This document shows positions 9,415 to 17,568 of a stretch of 37,648 bases of DNA, piece after piece (the stretch's first letter is position 1; each line of letters opens with the position of its first letter). Source of the DNA: Prochlorococcus sp. AG-311-J23 (GTDB taxonomy: Bacteria; Cyanobacteriota; Cyanobacteriia; PCC-6307; Cyanobiaceae); the NCBI GenBank assembly GCA_003284375.1, contig QBVL01000016.1, positions 1 to 37,648 on the forward strand, written 5' to 3'. The notes below the pieces were generated by a model. It ran no database searches, was not told the DNA's origin, and was given only the letters and a program-made list of their open reading frames with translations. The translations under genes were made by a program, and so were the position numbers.

Positions 9415-9675
9415 TTAATTTAGAGAACTTAATTCCCTCTTAATTGCAGACTTGTAATCAAGGCAATCTAGAGGTAATCCATTGTAAACAAGATAAGCAA
9501 TTGGAGCAATTAAACCAATTGTGAAAATAAGATTAGAGATTTCTAAGCCTATGTTTCTTAGCAAAAAAGTTATTCCATATATCCCTAAAAGATAAGCATG
9601 AAAAATCAGAAAATCTTTAGTATTTTGAATAGGCCATCTGAAGATAGAACCTAAGAAAAACAAAACACCTTTCAT
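9415..9675 (-). CDS. Small membrane protein of unknown function
   Basis: An 86-aa product (87 if the GTG just upstream is used) with two or three hydrophobic segments, roughly residues 3-13, 25-45 and 50-67, and a hydrophilic tail ending in SAIKRELSSLN. No family is recognised. It is the last of three same-strand genes: the Ni/Co-type transporter, a 44-aa peptide, then this one, so it may belong to that operon. It converges with nfu 27 bp away. Confidence 0.6.
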   Translation of the reverse strand: MKGVLFFLGSIFRWPIQNTKDFLIFHAYLLGIYGITFLLRNIGLEISNLIFTIGLIAPIAYLVYNGLPLDCLDYKSAIKRELSSLN

Positions 9676-9764
9676 CACTCTTCTTTATAGTTAAATGATC
9701 ATACATAATCTTTAATCATTTTTACATATAAATATGTATTTAAAGATGGAAAACGATGTATCAA

Positions 9765-9899
9765 TTAATTTTTGAATTTTGATTTATTTAGAGAATATTC
9801 TTTTTTAAGTTTTCTCATCCTTCTTGCCCATACTAGTGTCGCGATAACAACCCATAAAAAGAAGGCACTCAAAGCAAAAAAGCTAGCTGTGTAATTCAT
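9765..9899 (-). CDS. 44-aa single-pass membrane peptide, CcmD-like layout
   Basis: The short ORF begins at an ATG (9899) only 11 bp after the stop of the Ni/Co-type transporter gene. It encodes one membrane helix (FFALSAFFLWVVIATLVWA) followed at once by a strongly basic stretch (RRMRKLKKEY). This layout is like CcmD, the tiny accessory subunit of the cytochrome c haem exporter, but so short a match is weak and other small membrane proteins share it. The tight spacing to the gene upstream and the clear positive-inside topology support it as a real gene. Confidence 0.55.
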   Translation of the reverse strand: MNYTASFFALSAFFLWVVIATLVWARRMRKLKKEYSLNKSKFKN

Positions 9900-9910
9900 G
9901 AAATAAGACT

Positions 9911-10579
9911 TTAAAAAGTTAGAACTGAAGTCTTTTGAAGCCAAAATATTCCTGTAACTATTGATAGTGCTCCTATTGATCTCATCAAGAAAGGATAAAA
10001 CATTTTATTCGCTTTACTTGTTGCAAAAGATATACCTAAAACAACGCATCCCATTGCAAAAATTGATCCAAGTAAATATGCAAATAGATAAGCCAATGCT
10101 CCAAAAAAAGGTAATGCCAATGCTGGAATAACCGCAAACAAATGACTAGCTCCAGCGAAACCGTGCAAAACCCCTAATCCCGTTGCAGCATGTGTATGAC
10201 TTCTATGAAGTTTATTTCCATGGGAATGAAAATGAAAATGTTTATGAGTCTTTTCTTCCCCATGCATATGCTGATGCATGTGAATATTTACTTTCAAGGA
10301 AGTTCTAATAGCTAAAAACCCCACAACCAAAAGGCTTATACCAACAAGAAACTCTGCATAAGAAGACATTAATTCAATGTTGATTAAGTCCTTAGCCAAA
10401 ATCCCTAATATTGAGAGGATCAAAACCCCTGCTGAGTGCCCAATCCCCCATGCTAAACCCTCAGATAAAGCTACTCGAGGTTTTCTAATAGATGAAGGAG
10501 CCATTGCGACCATATGATCAGCACCACTAACTACATGCACAGCGCCAGCAGCAAACCCAGTAAGTACACTTATCAACAT
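9911..10579 (-). CDS. Nickel/cobalt-type (NiCoT/UreH-like) membrane transporter with His-rich loop
   Basis: The 222-aa protein has about six membrane segments. The first carries HVVSGADHMVAM (15-26), resembling the H-x(4)-DH signature of NiCoT/RcnA-type metal permeases and UreH-like proteins. The second half repeats a similar motif (LHGFAGASHLFA, 138-149). Between the halves a loop at residues 100-130 holds 12 histidines in 31 positions, typical of a nickel or cobalt binding site. Nickel for urease or Ni-superoxide dismutase, or cobalt for B12, would be the expected cargo in this kind of organism; that is inference. The start codon gives a membrane segment at once, and a 44-aa peptide gene follows 11 bp later. 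Confidence 0.75.
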   Translation of the reverse strand: MLISVLTGFAAGAVHVVSGADHMVAMAPSSIRKPRVALSEGLAWGIGHSAGVLILSILGILAKDLINIELMSSYAEFLVGISLLVVGFLAIRTSLKVNIHMHQHMHGEEKTHKHFHFHSHGNKLHRSHTHAATGLGVLHGFAGASHLFAVIPALALPFFGALAYLFAYLLGSIFAMGCVVLGISFATSKANKMFYPFLMRSIGALSIVTGIFWLQKTSVLTF

Positions 10580-10732
10580 GAGGACAGGGCATAAGCGTTT
10601 ACCTTTTCAAAGTAAATACTATAGTCGTCCAAAATAATCAATTTTTATAATATTTATTCTCCAATATTACATGCGAACAGTTTATTATCTTGATGAAATT
10701 TTCCACCAAAATGAAGTATTGAAATTTAGTTT

Positions 10733-10969
10733 CTATGAAACTTGGTCCTTTTGAAGTTTTCCAGACATCTCATAGGCTTCTGAACTTCCACCATGTCCAT
10801 GAGCAATACCTAATTCATGCATTTTGGCGTGCTCGTCGATAGTGTCTCTGAGCTCTTTGGAGCCCGAACCGAATGTTGAATAAACGCCGTAGGCTACTGA
10901 GCCTGCTAATAAAACAACTATTCCTCCTATCAGCATTAATAGGGTTGGGTCAGTAGTTGAAGTTTCCAT
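10733..10969 (-). CDS. PsbN-like small membrane protein with C-terminal extension
   Basis: From the ATG at 10969 the 78-aa product begins METSTTDPTLLML, has one membrane helix, and continues YGVYSTFGSGSKELRD, which closely follows the core of PsbN ([20 protein letters not shown]), a factor needed for photosystem II assembly. PsbN is normally about 43-46 aa and ends soon after EEH; this one adds about 35 residues including HELGIAHGHGG. It also is not placed opposite psbH, the usual site of psbN. It may be a lineage-specific PsbN paralogue. An ATG at 10978 would add three residues. Confidence 0.65.
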   Translation of the reverse strand: METSTTDPTLLMLIGGIVVLLAGSVAYGVYSTFGSGSKELRDTIDEHAKMHELGIAHGHGGSSEAYEMSGKLQKDQVS

Positions 10970-11217
10970 TCGTATCATTTAATTAATTACAATTCTACTG
11001 TATGAATACGGACATCGAGAGCTAAAATGGAAACTACTAAAATTGGTCTGTATTAATTTTTAATTCCGTAGGCAAATAATTCAAAGGGGTTTGTAGCAAA
11101 ATAATCTTAAATTGATAAATACATTACTAAATTGTTGATAACCAACCATAAAAATAACCTAATTTTTATGTATTTAATTTAACTATTACACTCTTCATAT
11201 ATAAATTAATGCTCTAC

Positions 11218-11316
11218 TTAAAGAGTTGAATTATAAGCCAAAAGACCGAAAAAACCCAATATCAACAGGATGCTAGCAATCCTGCTAAAAGTTATGGGGC
11301 CAAAATCGATTTTCAT
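11218..11316 (-). CDS. Possible 32-aa membrane peptide
   Basis: An ATG-to-TAA ORF encodes MKIDFGPITFSRIASILLIL and then GFFGLLAYNSTL: one hydrophobic helix with short polar ends. Its size is like the low-mass photosystem or cytochrome b6f subunits, but it does not match any I recognise (PsbM, PetN, PetM, PsaM were considered). No Shine-Dalgarno sequence is seen. Chance cannot be excluded at this length. Confidence 0.35.
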   Translation of the reverse strand: MKIDFGPITFSRIASILLILGFFGLLAYNSTL

Positions 11317-11448
11317 CTTGAGAATTAATTAGGAATCACATCTTAATATAAAAAACCATAAAAAGTGAAACACTTCAAATAGAAAGCAATTCAAAAGTTC
11401 AACAGAAATATCAATTTCACTAATTTGCCCGATACAGCCAAAAGATAA

Positions 11449-11586
11449 TCACTCTTCACTCTTTTGATTATCAACTTCTAAATGATGCTCATAAGAATTG
11501 ATCTCATTCTCACTCTTTTTTATTTGCCCATCGAACATAACCACCCATTCTTGAGCTTTAATTTTTTGTTCTTTTTTGATATCCAT
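11449..11586 (-). CDS. Possible 45-aa hydrophilic protein
   Basis: The ORF runs from an ATG at 11586 to a TGA and encodes a charged, probably helical protein (MDIKKEQKIKAQEWVVMFDG at the start, ending NQKSEE). Rich use of Lys, Glu and Gln codons fits a genuine small picocyanobacterial protein, but no family is recognised and no ribosome-binding site is obvious. Confidence 0.4.
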   Translation of the reverse strand: MDIKKEQKIKAQEWVVMFDGQIKKSENEINSYEHHLEVDNQKSEE

Positions 11587-11762
11587 AAACCAATTAAAAA
11601 TCTAAAACCATCATACTTCAAATAACATATTTTTTTAATCACTCTATAATTTACAAAAAAAAATGGTAGGCGTTAAGGTTTTTATGGCTAGATGAAATAC
11701 ACAAATTGGTAAGTTGGCAAAAAAAAGATACTCTTAGTTACAGCAACTTAAAGTCAGAAGAT

Positions 11763-12965
11763 ATGCCACCAATATTGTTCAAAGACAATATGCCCGCTCT
11801 ACAAAATAAAGACTATTTTAATTACGGAGGTCAAGGGCCACTTCCAACTCAATCATTAAATGCAATAACTTCGAGTTGGCAAACAATTCAAAAACTAGGT
11901 CCGTTCACAAATAACGTTTGGCCATACATTACGAAAGAAGTCATAACTACCAAAAATCTTATAGCTGAGATTTGCTCTATTCATCCCAAGAGAATTGCCT
12001 TTACTGAAAATGTAACCTCCGGATGTATCTTGCCTTTACTTGGACTACCATTCTCTAATGGTGATGATTTATTAATTAGCGATTGTGAGCACCCTGGAAT
12101 AGTCGCAGCTTGTAAAGAGTTGGCTCGAAGAAAGAATCTAACAATCACAATACTACCTGTATTAAAGATATGCAGTCGTAACGACAAGGAAGATGAGACG
12201 TATAAAAAAATACTTAAATTGATAGATGAATATCTACAAATAAATACTAAGCTCGTTGTTCTCTCACATCTCCTTTGGAATACAGGGCAAATCATGCCAA
12301 TTGAACTTATTTCAAAAAGACTAAAAGAGCATTCAAGCAAACCTTATCTATTAGTTGATGCTGCTCAAAGTTTTTGTCATATCCCAATCAAAGGTGCTTG
12401 TGACAATGCGGACATATATGCATTTACAGGACACAAATGGGCTTACGGGCCTGAGGGGCTTGGGGCTGTTGCTCTTTCAACAAGAGTTTTAGAAGAATCA
12501 AGCCCAACATTAATTGGTTGGAAAAGCTTAAAAGTTGAGGAAGGAATACATGTCAACAATGAAGCCCCTTTTCATTCTGATGGCAGACGTTTTGAGATAG
12601 CGACTTCTTGTGTCCCTCTCTTGGCTGGTCTAAGGAGCTCTCTAATAATGCTTAAAAATGAAGGTCATGAGACTGAGCGCTTTTGTAAGATTAAAAGCCT
12701 CAGCTCTATCCTGTGGCAGAAACTAAACAAAATAAAAAACATTGAACTTGTTTTAAATTGTCCTCCACCTTCAGGAATTATAAGTTTTAATATTAATGGA
12801 ATCAAATCTCCTGAAGAGGTTGTCAACTATCTTGGTCAAGAGAATTTATGGATAAGAGTTCTCGAGGATCCTAAATGGCTTCGTGCTTGCGTTCATATCA
12901 CTACAGATTTAAACGAAATAGATAATCTTGTTATTGGTCTTAAAAATTTCATCTCTACTAAGTAG
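11763..12965 (+). CDS. Class V aminotransferase-fold PLP enzyme, L-cysteine/cystine C-S lyase (C-DES)-like
   Basis: The 400-aa protein (from the ATG at 11763; a TTG at 11706 would add 19 residues) is a fold-type I, NifS-like PLP enzyme. It has the N-terminal YFNYGGQGPLP, ISDCEHPGI, VDAAQS with the PLP-contacting Asp, and the Schiff-base Lys in FTGHKWAYGPEG. The mobile-loop cysteine found in true cysteine desulfurases (SufS-type RxGxHCA) is not present at the C-terminal side. This fits the cyanobacterial cystine lyase C-DES, which releases persulfide from cystine, better than NifS or SufS. The gene ends 1 bp from the convergent murE stop. Confidence 0.75.
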   Translation: MPPILFKDNMPALQNKDYFNYGGQGPLPTQSLNAITSSWQTIQKLGPFTNNVWPYITKEVITTKNLIAEICSIHPKRIAFTENVTSGCILPLLGLPFSNGDDLLISDCEHPGIVAACKELARRKNLTITILPVLKICSRNDKEDETYKKILKLIDEYLQINTKLVVLSHLLWNTGQIMPIELISKRLKEHSSKPYLLVDAAQSFCHIPIKGACDNADIYAFTGHKWAYGPEGLGAVALSTRVLEESSPTLIGWKSLKVEEGIHVNNEAPFHSDGRRFEIATSCVPLLAGLRSSLIMLKNEGHETERFCKIKSLSSILWQKLNKIKNIELVLNCPPPSGIISFNINGIKSPEEVVNYLGQENLWIRVLEDPKWLRACVHITTDLNEIDNLVIGLKNFISTK

Positions 12966-12966
12966 T

Positions 12967-14496
12967 CTAAATAAAATTTGTTTTTAAAGATAGTGATTTT
13001 CTAGCTTGTTCACGATCGTCAAAATAAATTGTTTGATCTTTTAGAATTTGATAATCCTCATGACCTTTCCCTGCGATTAAAACAACGTCGTTTTTCTTGG
13101 CTTTTTCTATGGCCAGTTGAATTGCTACAGATCTCTCTGGCTCAACAGAAATTTGAGAATCAAAAGTTATACCTTTTTCAATATCTTTAATAATTTCGAT
13201 TGGGTCTTCTTGCCGAGGATTATCAGATGTCACAACTACATAATCTGCAAACTTAGCAGCAACTTCCCCCATCTTAGATCTTTTACCCTTATCTCTGTTA
13301 CCACCACAACCAAAGACACAAATTAATTTTTTTTTCGTCAATGATCTTGATGCGATTAAAGCATTTTGTAAACCATCTGGTGTATGAGCATAATCTACTA
13401 TCACTAGTGGATAACCGTCTTTTACTTTAAATCCATCCATATTTATCAGTTGCATTCTCCCCGGTACTCCAGGGAACTTGTTCAAAGCTGCCAAAAGATC
13501 ATTTAAGGGGAGCCCCCTTTGAACTAAAATTCCTACTGCTTGTAAAATATTCATTAAATTAAACTCACCTATTAGCGGTGAATAAAATTTTTCCACCCCA
13601 CATGGCGTATGGAATATTCCCTTGTATCCATCTTCCATAATTTGAAGATTACTAACATATAAATCTGGTTTCTTTCTGGATTGAGAGTTCTCTTTTAATG
13701 AGCATGTCCAACATTTTTTATTTAGCTCTTTTGCTAATATTGCACCCCATTGATCGTCTATGTTGATTACTGACCTAGGGCAATCATCTTCTATCAGATG
13801 TAATCGGAACAAACTAGCCTTAGCCTCAAAATAAGATTGCATTGAATCGTGATAATCTAAATGGTCTCTTGAGAGATTTGTAAATATTGCCCCACTAAAA
13901 TCACAACCAGCAACTCTATTCTGAGACAAAGCATGTGAACTTACCTCCATTGCTGCATATTTAACTCCTGCCTGAACGGCTTTTCTAAGTTGTGCCTGCA
14001 AAGGAACCGCAAAAGTAGTTGTATATTTTGAAGTTTCCTCATGGTTAGGCCATCGATTAATTAATGTTCCAAACAAAGCGGATGGATGGCCAAGCGAAGT
14101 AGTCAAAAATTCAATTAAAAATGATGTGGTCGTTTTACCGTTAGTACCAGTTATACCTATCAAAGAAGTCTCACTAGATGGTTTACCCCAAAAATCTGCA
14201 GCTAATTTACCCATAAATAGTGATACGGGATCAGGGACAATCACTACTGGGTCTTCATTAGTTGGCGGATTTAAAAGAGAAGCCTCTTTGCTAATAATGG
14301 CTGCACAAGCCCCTCTCTCAATTGCTTTTTCCCAATAGGTCCCTCCATCAACTTTTTCACCGTCTAAACCTAAGAACAAATCACCTTTTTCGATTTCTCT
14401 AGAATCACATGAAAGATTTTTTATTTCTGGATTTGCCAACCCCGAGCGGACCTGAAGATCAATTGCTTTCAATAAAGTGTGCAGATAACGCGACAA
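12967..14496 (-). CDS. murE: UDP-MurNAc-L-Ala-D-Glu:meso-diaminopimelate ligase MurE
   Basis: MurE is a cytoplasmic ATP-dependent ligase that adds meso-diaminopimelate to the peptidoglycan precursor. The TTG start at 14496 gives the usual N-terminus MSRYLHTLLKAI and 509 aa; an ATG at 14523 would add nine residues. The ATP-binding GTNGKTTTSFL is at 117-127, with Mur-ligase motifs EVSSHAL, TNLSRDHLDYH and VDYAHTPD following. DNPRQEDP near the C-terminus is the DNPR signature for meso-DAP specificity. It is convergent with the cystine lyase-like gene, with the two stop codons 1 bp apart. Confidence 0.95.
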   Translation of the reverse strand: MSRYLHTLLKAIDLQVRSGLANPEIKNLSCDSREIEKGDLFLGLDGEKVDGGTYWEKAIERGACAAIISKEASLLNPPTNEDPVVIVPDPVSLFMGKLAADFWGKPSSETSLIGITGTNGKTTTSFLIEFLTTSLGHPSALFGTLINRWPNHEETSKYTTTFAVPLQAQLRKAVQAGVKYAAMEVSSHALSQNRVAGCDFSGAIFTNLSRDHLDYHDSMQSYFEAKASLFRLHLIEDDCPRSVINIDDQWGAILAKELNKKCWTCSLKENSQSRKKPDLYVSNLQIMEDGYKGIFHTPCGVEKFYSPLIGEFNLMNILQAVGILVQRGLPLNDLLAALNKFPGVPGRMQLINMDGFKVKDGYPLVIVDYAHTPDGLQNALIASRSLTKKKLICVFGCGGNRDKGKRSKMGEVAAKFADYVVVTSDNPRQEDPIEIIKDIEKGITFDSQISVEPERSVAIQLAIEKAKKNDVVLIAGKGHEDYQILKDQTIYFDDREQARKSLSLKTNFI

Positions 14497-14711
14497 AACA
14501 AACCTCGGATAATGAAAAATCAATGAAGGATCGTTTCAAGTATAAAAAGATCTGCATGATTTTCACCACAAAATAAATCTACTTACAATTCGGTAATTAA
14601 AAAGAAATTTAATCTTCATCCTTAAATAGTTTTAGTTATGAAAAATTAAATTATGTTTTTCTCTTTGAAATTAATAAAGTAATTCATTAAAAAGAAGAAT
14701 TGGTAATTTTT

Positions 14712-15023
14712 TTAAGCTGTTTTGTACAAAATATTCAAATTCTTTTGTAACCAAGATAAAAGCATGTCTTCCTTTAAACGTGGAGAAACCCGAGGTAATT
14801 CAATCTTTTTTAATAATCTAGTTGAGTCAAGAAGTATTACTGGAACATCATTTGTATACTTCTTTTGTATACCTAAAGACACTTTTTTGCTATCTATATC
14901 AACAATGGAAAGTGCAATGGAAGGATTTAACTTTTCTAGACGTATACTAGATAATTTTTTTTCAAGTGTTTGACACAAACAGCATCCTTTACGTGAATAT
15001 AGAATCAAAACGTCTGGGTTCAT
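14712..15023 (-). CDS. Glutaredoxin-like (DUF836) thioredoxin-fold protein
   Basis: This 103-aa protein has a beta strand (VLILYSRKG), then the redox motif Cys14-Cys-Leu-Cys17, and the conserved cis-Pro region DVPVILLD, as in DUF836 glutaredoxin-like proteins. It probably does thiol-disulfide exchange in the cytoplasm; the substrate is unknown. Its ATG overlaps the yidD stop by 4 bp (ATGA), so the two are translationally coupled, an arrangement I recall as common in marine picocyanobacteria. Confidence 0.85.
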   Translation of the reverse strand: MNPDVLILYSRKGCCLCQTLEKKLSSIRLEKLNPSIALSIVDIDSKKVSLGIQKKYTNDVPVILLDSTRLLKKIELPRVSPRLKEDMLLSWLQKNLNILYKTA

Positions 15024-15259
15024 TTTTCTGGAACTGGGTCACACCCACAAGGAGTAAAAGGATGACATTTGCTTAACCTTATCAAAGTCAGCCAACCACC
15101 TCGCCAAGGACCATGCTTATTAACGGCTTCTATCCCATAAGCACTGCAACTAGGGATGAATCTACAACTCGGTCCAAACAGCGGCGAAATCCACTTCTGA
15201 TAAAAGGAAATTAAACTAACAAAAACAAGTGCAATGGCTTTATTGATCTTTTTAAGCAT
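15020..15259 (-). CDS. yidD: Membrane protein insertion efficiency factor YidD
   Basis: YidD assists YidC and the Sec translocon in inserting membrane proteins. The 79-aa product shows the family pattern: an N-terminal amphipathic/hydrophobic helix, FYQKWISPLFGPSCRFIPSC (19-38), SAYGIEAVNKHG, WRGGWLTLIRLSKCHP and GCDPVP. The start is an ATG. It is divergent from rpsD and overlaps the glutaredoxin-like gene by 4 bp. Confidence 0.95.
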   Translation of the reverse strand: MLKKINKAIALVFVSLISFYQKWISPLFGPSCRFIPSCSAYGIEAVNKHGPWRGGWLTLIRLSKCHPFTPCGCDPVPEK

Positions 15260-15351
15260 CTTTAGATAGAATAATAAACTGGTGAATAAGTGGACAATGG
15301 ATTTACATCCAGATTACCCTTTCCAGTAAACATTTTCTAATTAAACCCCTT

Positions 15352-15960
15352 ATGTCTAGATACCGCGGACCTCGCTTGAGGATCACGCGACGCTTGGGAG
15401 ACCTACCTGGTCTCACCCGGAAGGCCGCAAAAAGGTCGCATCCACCAGGTCAGCACGGCCAAGCCCGTCGCAAGCGCTCTGAATACGCGATCCGACTCGA
15501 AGAAAAGCAAAAACTTCGATTCAACTATGGTATTTCTGAACGCCAGCTTGTTCGCTATGTAAAGAAAGCTCGTGCTCAGGAGGGTTCCACAGGAACAAAT
15601 CTCTTAAAGCTTCTGGAGAATAGGCTTGATAATGTTTGTTTTAGACTTGGATTTGGACCTACCATCCCAGGTGCAAGACAGTTAGTAAACCATGGACATG
15701 TAACTGTTAATGGGAGGTGCACTGATATTGCAAGTTATCAATGCAAGGCTGGTGATGTTATTGCTATTAGAGACAACAAAGCTAGCAAGCTATTGGCTCA
15801 AGCCAACTTAGAATTCCCTGGTCTTGCGAATGTCCCTCCCCACCTTGAGCTTGATAAAACCAAACTCTCGGCAAAGATAACTGCAAAGACAGATAGGGAA
15901 TGGGTTGCTATTGAAATCAATGAATTGTTAGTTGTTGAGTATTACTCAAGAAAAGTTTAA
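15352..15960 (+). CDS. rpsD: 30S ribosomal protein S4
   Basis: S4 is a primary 16S rRNA-binding protein that nucleates 30S assembly. The 202-aa product begins [20 protein letters not shown] and has the S4 RNA-binding domain at about 91-150 ([27 protein letters not shown]). It ends YYSRKV. The first 150 bp are clearly more GC-rich, with many CGC codons, than the rest of the gene. The codons for the YYSRK end are repeated exactly at 28898-28914, at the far side of an accessory region (see findings). A terminator follows. Confidence 0.97.
   Translation: MSRYRGPRLRITRRLGDLPGLTRKAAKRSHPPGQHGQARRKRSEYAIRLEEKQKLRFNYGISERQLVRYVKKARAQEGSTGTNLLKLLENRLDNVCFRLGFGPTIPGARQLVNHGHVTVNGRCTDIASYQCKAGDVIAIRDNKASKLLAQANLEFPGLANVPPHLELDKTKLSAKITAKTDREWVAIEINELLVVEYYSRKV
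15938..15954 (+). repeat. 17-bp direct repeat, left copy, inside the rpsD 3' end
   Basis: AGTATTACTCAAGAAAA is identical here and at 28898-28914. Seven of the ten bases ending in AGT at the left edge of the match also agree. In this copy it encodes the YYSRK of S4. The two copies bracket the accessory region and so look like attachment-site duplicates. Confidence 0.75.
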
Positions 15961-16006
15961 GACTAATCTATTACTGGCTTTTCTTAACCTCAGTCCAACT
16001 TTAGTC

Positions 16007-16047
16007 AAACTCTTGCTGCGCTACTTCGTACGGCAAGAGTTTTTTTT
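16007..16047 (+). terminator. Intrinsic terminator downstream of rpsD
   Basis: AAACTCTTGC (16007-16016) pairs with GCAAGAGTTT (16033-16042), and the right arm runs into a stretch of eight T. It lies 46 bp after the rpsD stop. Confidence 0.88.
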
Positions 16048-16269
16048 ATGCCGAATATTGCAGAGAAATCAAAAGTTTTCGAAAAAAAAGGCGTTGTATT
16101 GTCTTTCACATGAGCTCCTGATGTTTTCTTATATCGTGAACTAATCCCAGGGACTTAAAAGTACAGATACAACGTTATTGATGGAGACCATACGTAAGAA
16201 ACTGCCATTGATAAGTCACTCGATGCGTGTAACGCATTAAGAAGCGAGATCTTAGAGCATGCGCAAGAG

Positions 16270-16560
16270 GTGGCGACCAGGAAAGCTCAGCATGAAATCG
16301 AAACTAATATCCCGAGAAGATGGTTAGGTCTAAGAAAGTCAGTATTAGAAAATGCCTCAATAACTTCCTTGATGAAGAGCAAAAAGTCGACTAGAAGAAT
16401 TGAACTGATTTACCTTAAAGATTTTCTCATTGGCTACTGCAGGCCAAGAGGATTATTAATCAACTCACTAGATGTAAAAAGATTAATGCCAAAAATAGTC
16501 ACTAAAGAATTCCAAGCAGATGGCAACCCGCCTCTCATAGAAAAAGGAAATAAAATATAG
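16270..16560 (+). CDS. Unknown 96-aa protein, probably 5'-truncated or frameshifted
   Basis: The first usable start is a GTG at 16270, giving a basic 96-aa protein with IPRRWLGLRKSVLENASI in the middle and KDFLIGYCRPRG later. The same frame stays open and looks coding back to 16198 (ETAIDKSLDACNALRSEI), where a TAA stops it. An ATG at 16181 in another frame reads METIRK and would join this frame if one base were missing near 16196-16200. A single frameshift in an older, longer gene is the simplest reading. No family is recognised. Confidence 0.5.
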   Translation: MATRKAQHEIETNIPRRWLGLRKSVLENASITSLMKSKKSTRRIELIYLKDFLIGYCRPRGLLINSLDVKRLMPKIVTKEFQADGNPPLIEKGNKI

Positions 16561-16770
16561 TAATAAAGACTTGAAACAGATGATTAAAAACAGAGAGATA
16601 GGAAGAGGCCTTCTAAGTATTCATTAAAAGTGTGAACTTAGGACGAGAGCGCAAGTACAAAGGGAAACGGAAGATAAATATAGAATCAAAGGGTGGAGAA
16701 AGATTATTAAAGGTAGCTATATTAAAGACTGAATATACATACTCCTACAGCTGACCAGAGGAAATCTTGA

Positions 16771-16980
16771 TTAGGCACTAAGTTTTTCCCAGATTTTTTC
16801 AGAATCTTTAATCAAGTCAATAGCATCTTCCTCTCCAAGAGTCTTTTGAGCGTCTCTCATTAACTGTATATATCTCAATCTTAATTGACCCATTTCTATT
16901 TCTCGGTCTAGTTCGCTCAAAGAAGACTGGTTCTTGTATGGCGAGTGTGAGAAATTAAGTGTGGCGTTGTGGTTGCTCAT
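16771..16980 (-). CDS. 69-aa hypothetical protein, paralogue of the protein at 19462-19689
   Basis: The product begins MSNHNATLNFSHSPY and has a conserved, helical C-terminal half LRLRYIQLMRDAQKTLG followed by EDAIDLIKDSE and WEKLSA. The second copy, 2.7 kb away, shares most of these residues and ends IWKKLSA. The family is not one I can name; it looks like a lineage-specific small soluble protein. A 12-bp stem hairpin lies 70 bp upstream of the start. Confidence 0.7.
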   Translation of the reverse strand: MSNHNATLNFSHSPYKNQSSLSELDREIEMGQLRLRYIQLMRDAQKTLGEEDAIDLIKDSEKIWEKLSA

Positions 16981-17050
16981 TATTAAGCCTCAATAAAAGT
17001 TAGTTAAGAAAAGGGAGCTGACCGCAGACAACTCCCAATCCCCTGCTTCA

Positions 17051-17085
17051 AGCAAAGAAACTCACATCGCATAAGTTTCTTTGCT
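17051..17085. other. 12-bp stem hairpin upstream of the 69-aa gene
   Basis: AGCAAAGAAACT (17051-17062) and AGTTTCTTTGCT (17074-17085) form a perfect 12-bp stem with an 11-nt loop. The right arm runs into GCTCTAGTTG, which also follows the hairpin at 19722-19751. No U-tract follows on either strand, so a standard terminator is unlikely. Confidence 0.7.
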
Positions 17086-17299
17086 CTAGTTGGTACTGAT
17101 CCCAACGTTTGAATATTCTGGCTTAGAGTTTAAATGAGTGTGTTAGAAATTTGTTCGGGTCCCTTTCTCTCCAACAGATAATCCTCTTTTGACAGTATTT
17201 CGAATCTAAATAACTAATAGAAGTCTTAAACTACTTTAGGTAGATATTTTTCTCATCAATAACATATTTCTTGAAAATAATTAAATATGGAAGATGTGT

Positions 17300-17497
17300 T
17301 TAGTCGTACAGAGAGGACAAAGCACCCTCTGTGTACAGGGGAGAAAGTGCTCTTTCATAAGCAGTAAAACTCGCACACGATATTAAAGAAAAACTGCTAG
17401 CCAATAATACTATCAAGAATAAAAACTGAGACAACAGAAGAGTAATCTGCGGCATCACGATTAATGGAGTAATAATCTTCTTGCCTTTAACAGCCAT
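17300..17497 (-). CDS. Possible small lipoprotein or membrane protein
   Basis: The 65-aa ORF from an ATG at 17497 has a basic N-terminus (MAVKGKK), a long hydrophobic stretch and then LISC, which fits a lipobox with Cys41 as the lipidated residue. About 24 polar residues follow (ASFTAYERALSPLYTEGALS). It may be a small lipoprotein, or an orphan ORF with chance hydrophobicity. No family is recognised. Confidence 0.4.
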   Translation of the reverse strand: MAVKGKKIITPLIVMPQITLLLSQFLFLIVLLASSFSLISCASFTAYERALSPLYTEGALSSLYD

Positions 17498-17568
17498 TTA
17501 AATAGAAGACATACCGGATTCACTAATAGCAATTATTTCTCCTGATGCAAGCAAAACAGGAGTTCGTT

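Larger units (their letters stand above)
10979..11762. other. Long AT-rich gap with two possible tiny genes
   Basis: This stretch lies between the PsbN-like gene and the cystine lyase-like gene. It holds no ORF over 60 codons. Two short minus-strand ORFs (11218-11316 and 11449-11586) are listed separately. No tRNA, terminator or repeat is evident in the rest. Confidence 0.6.
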
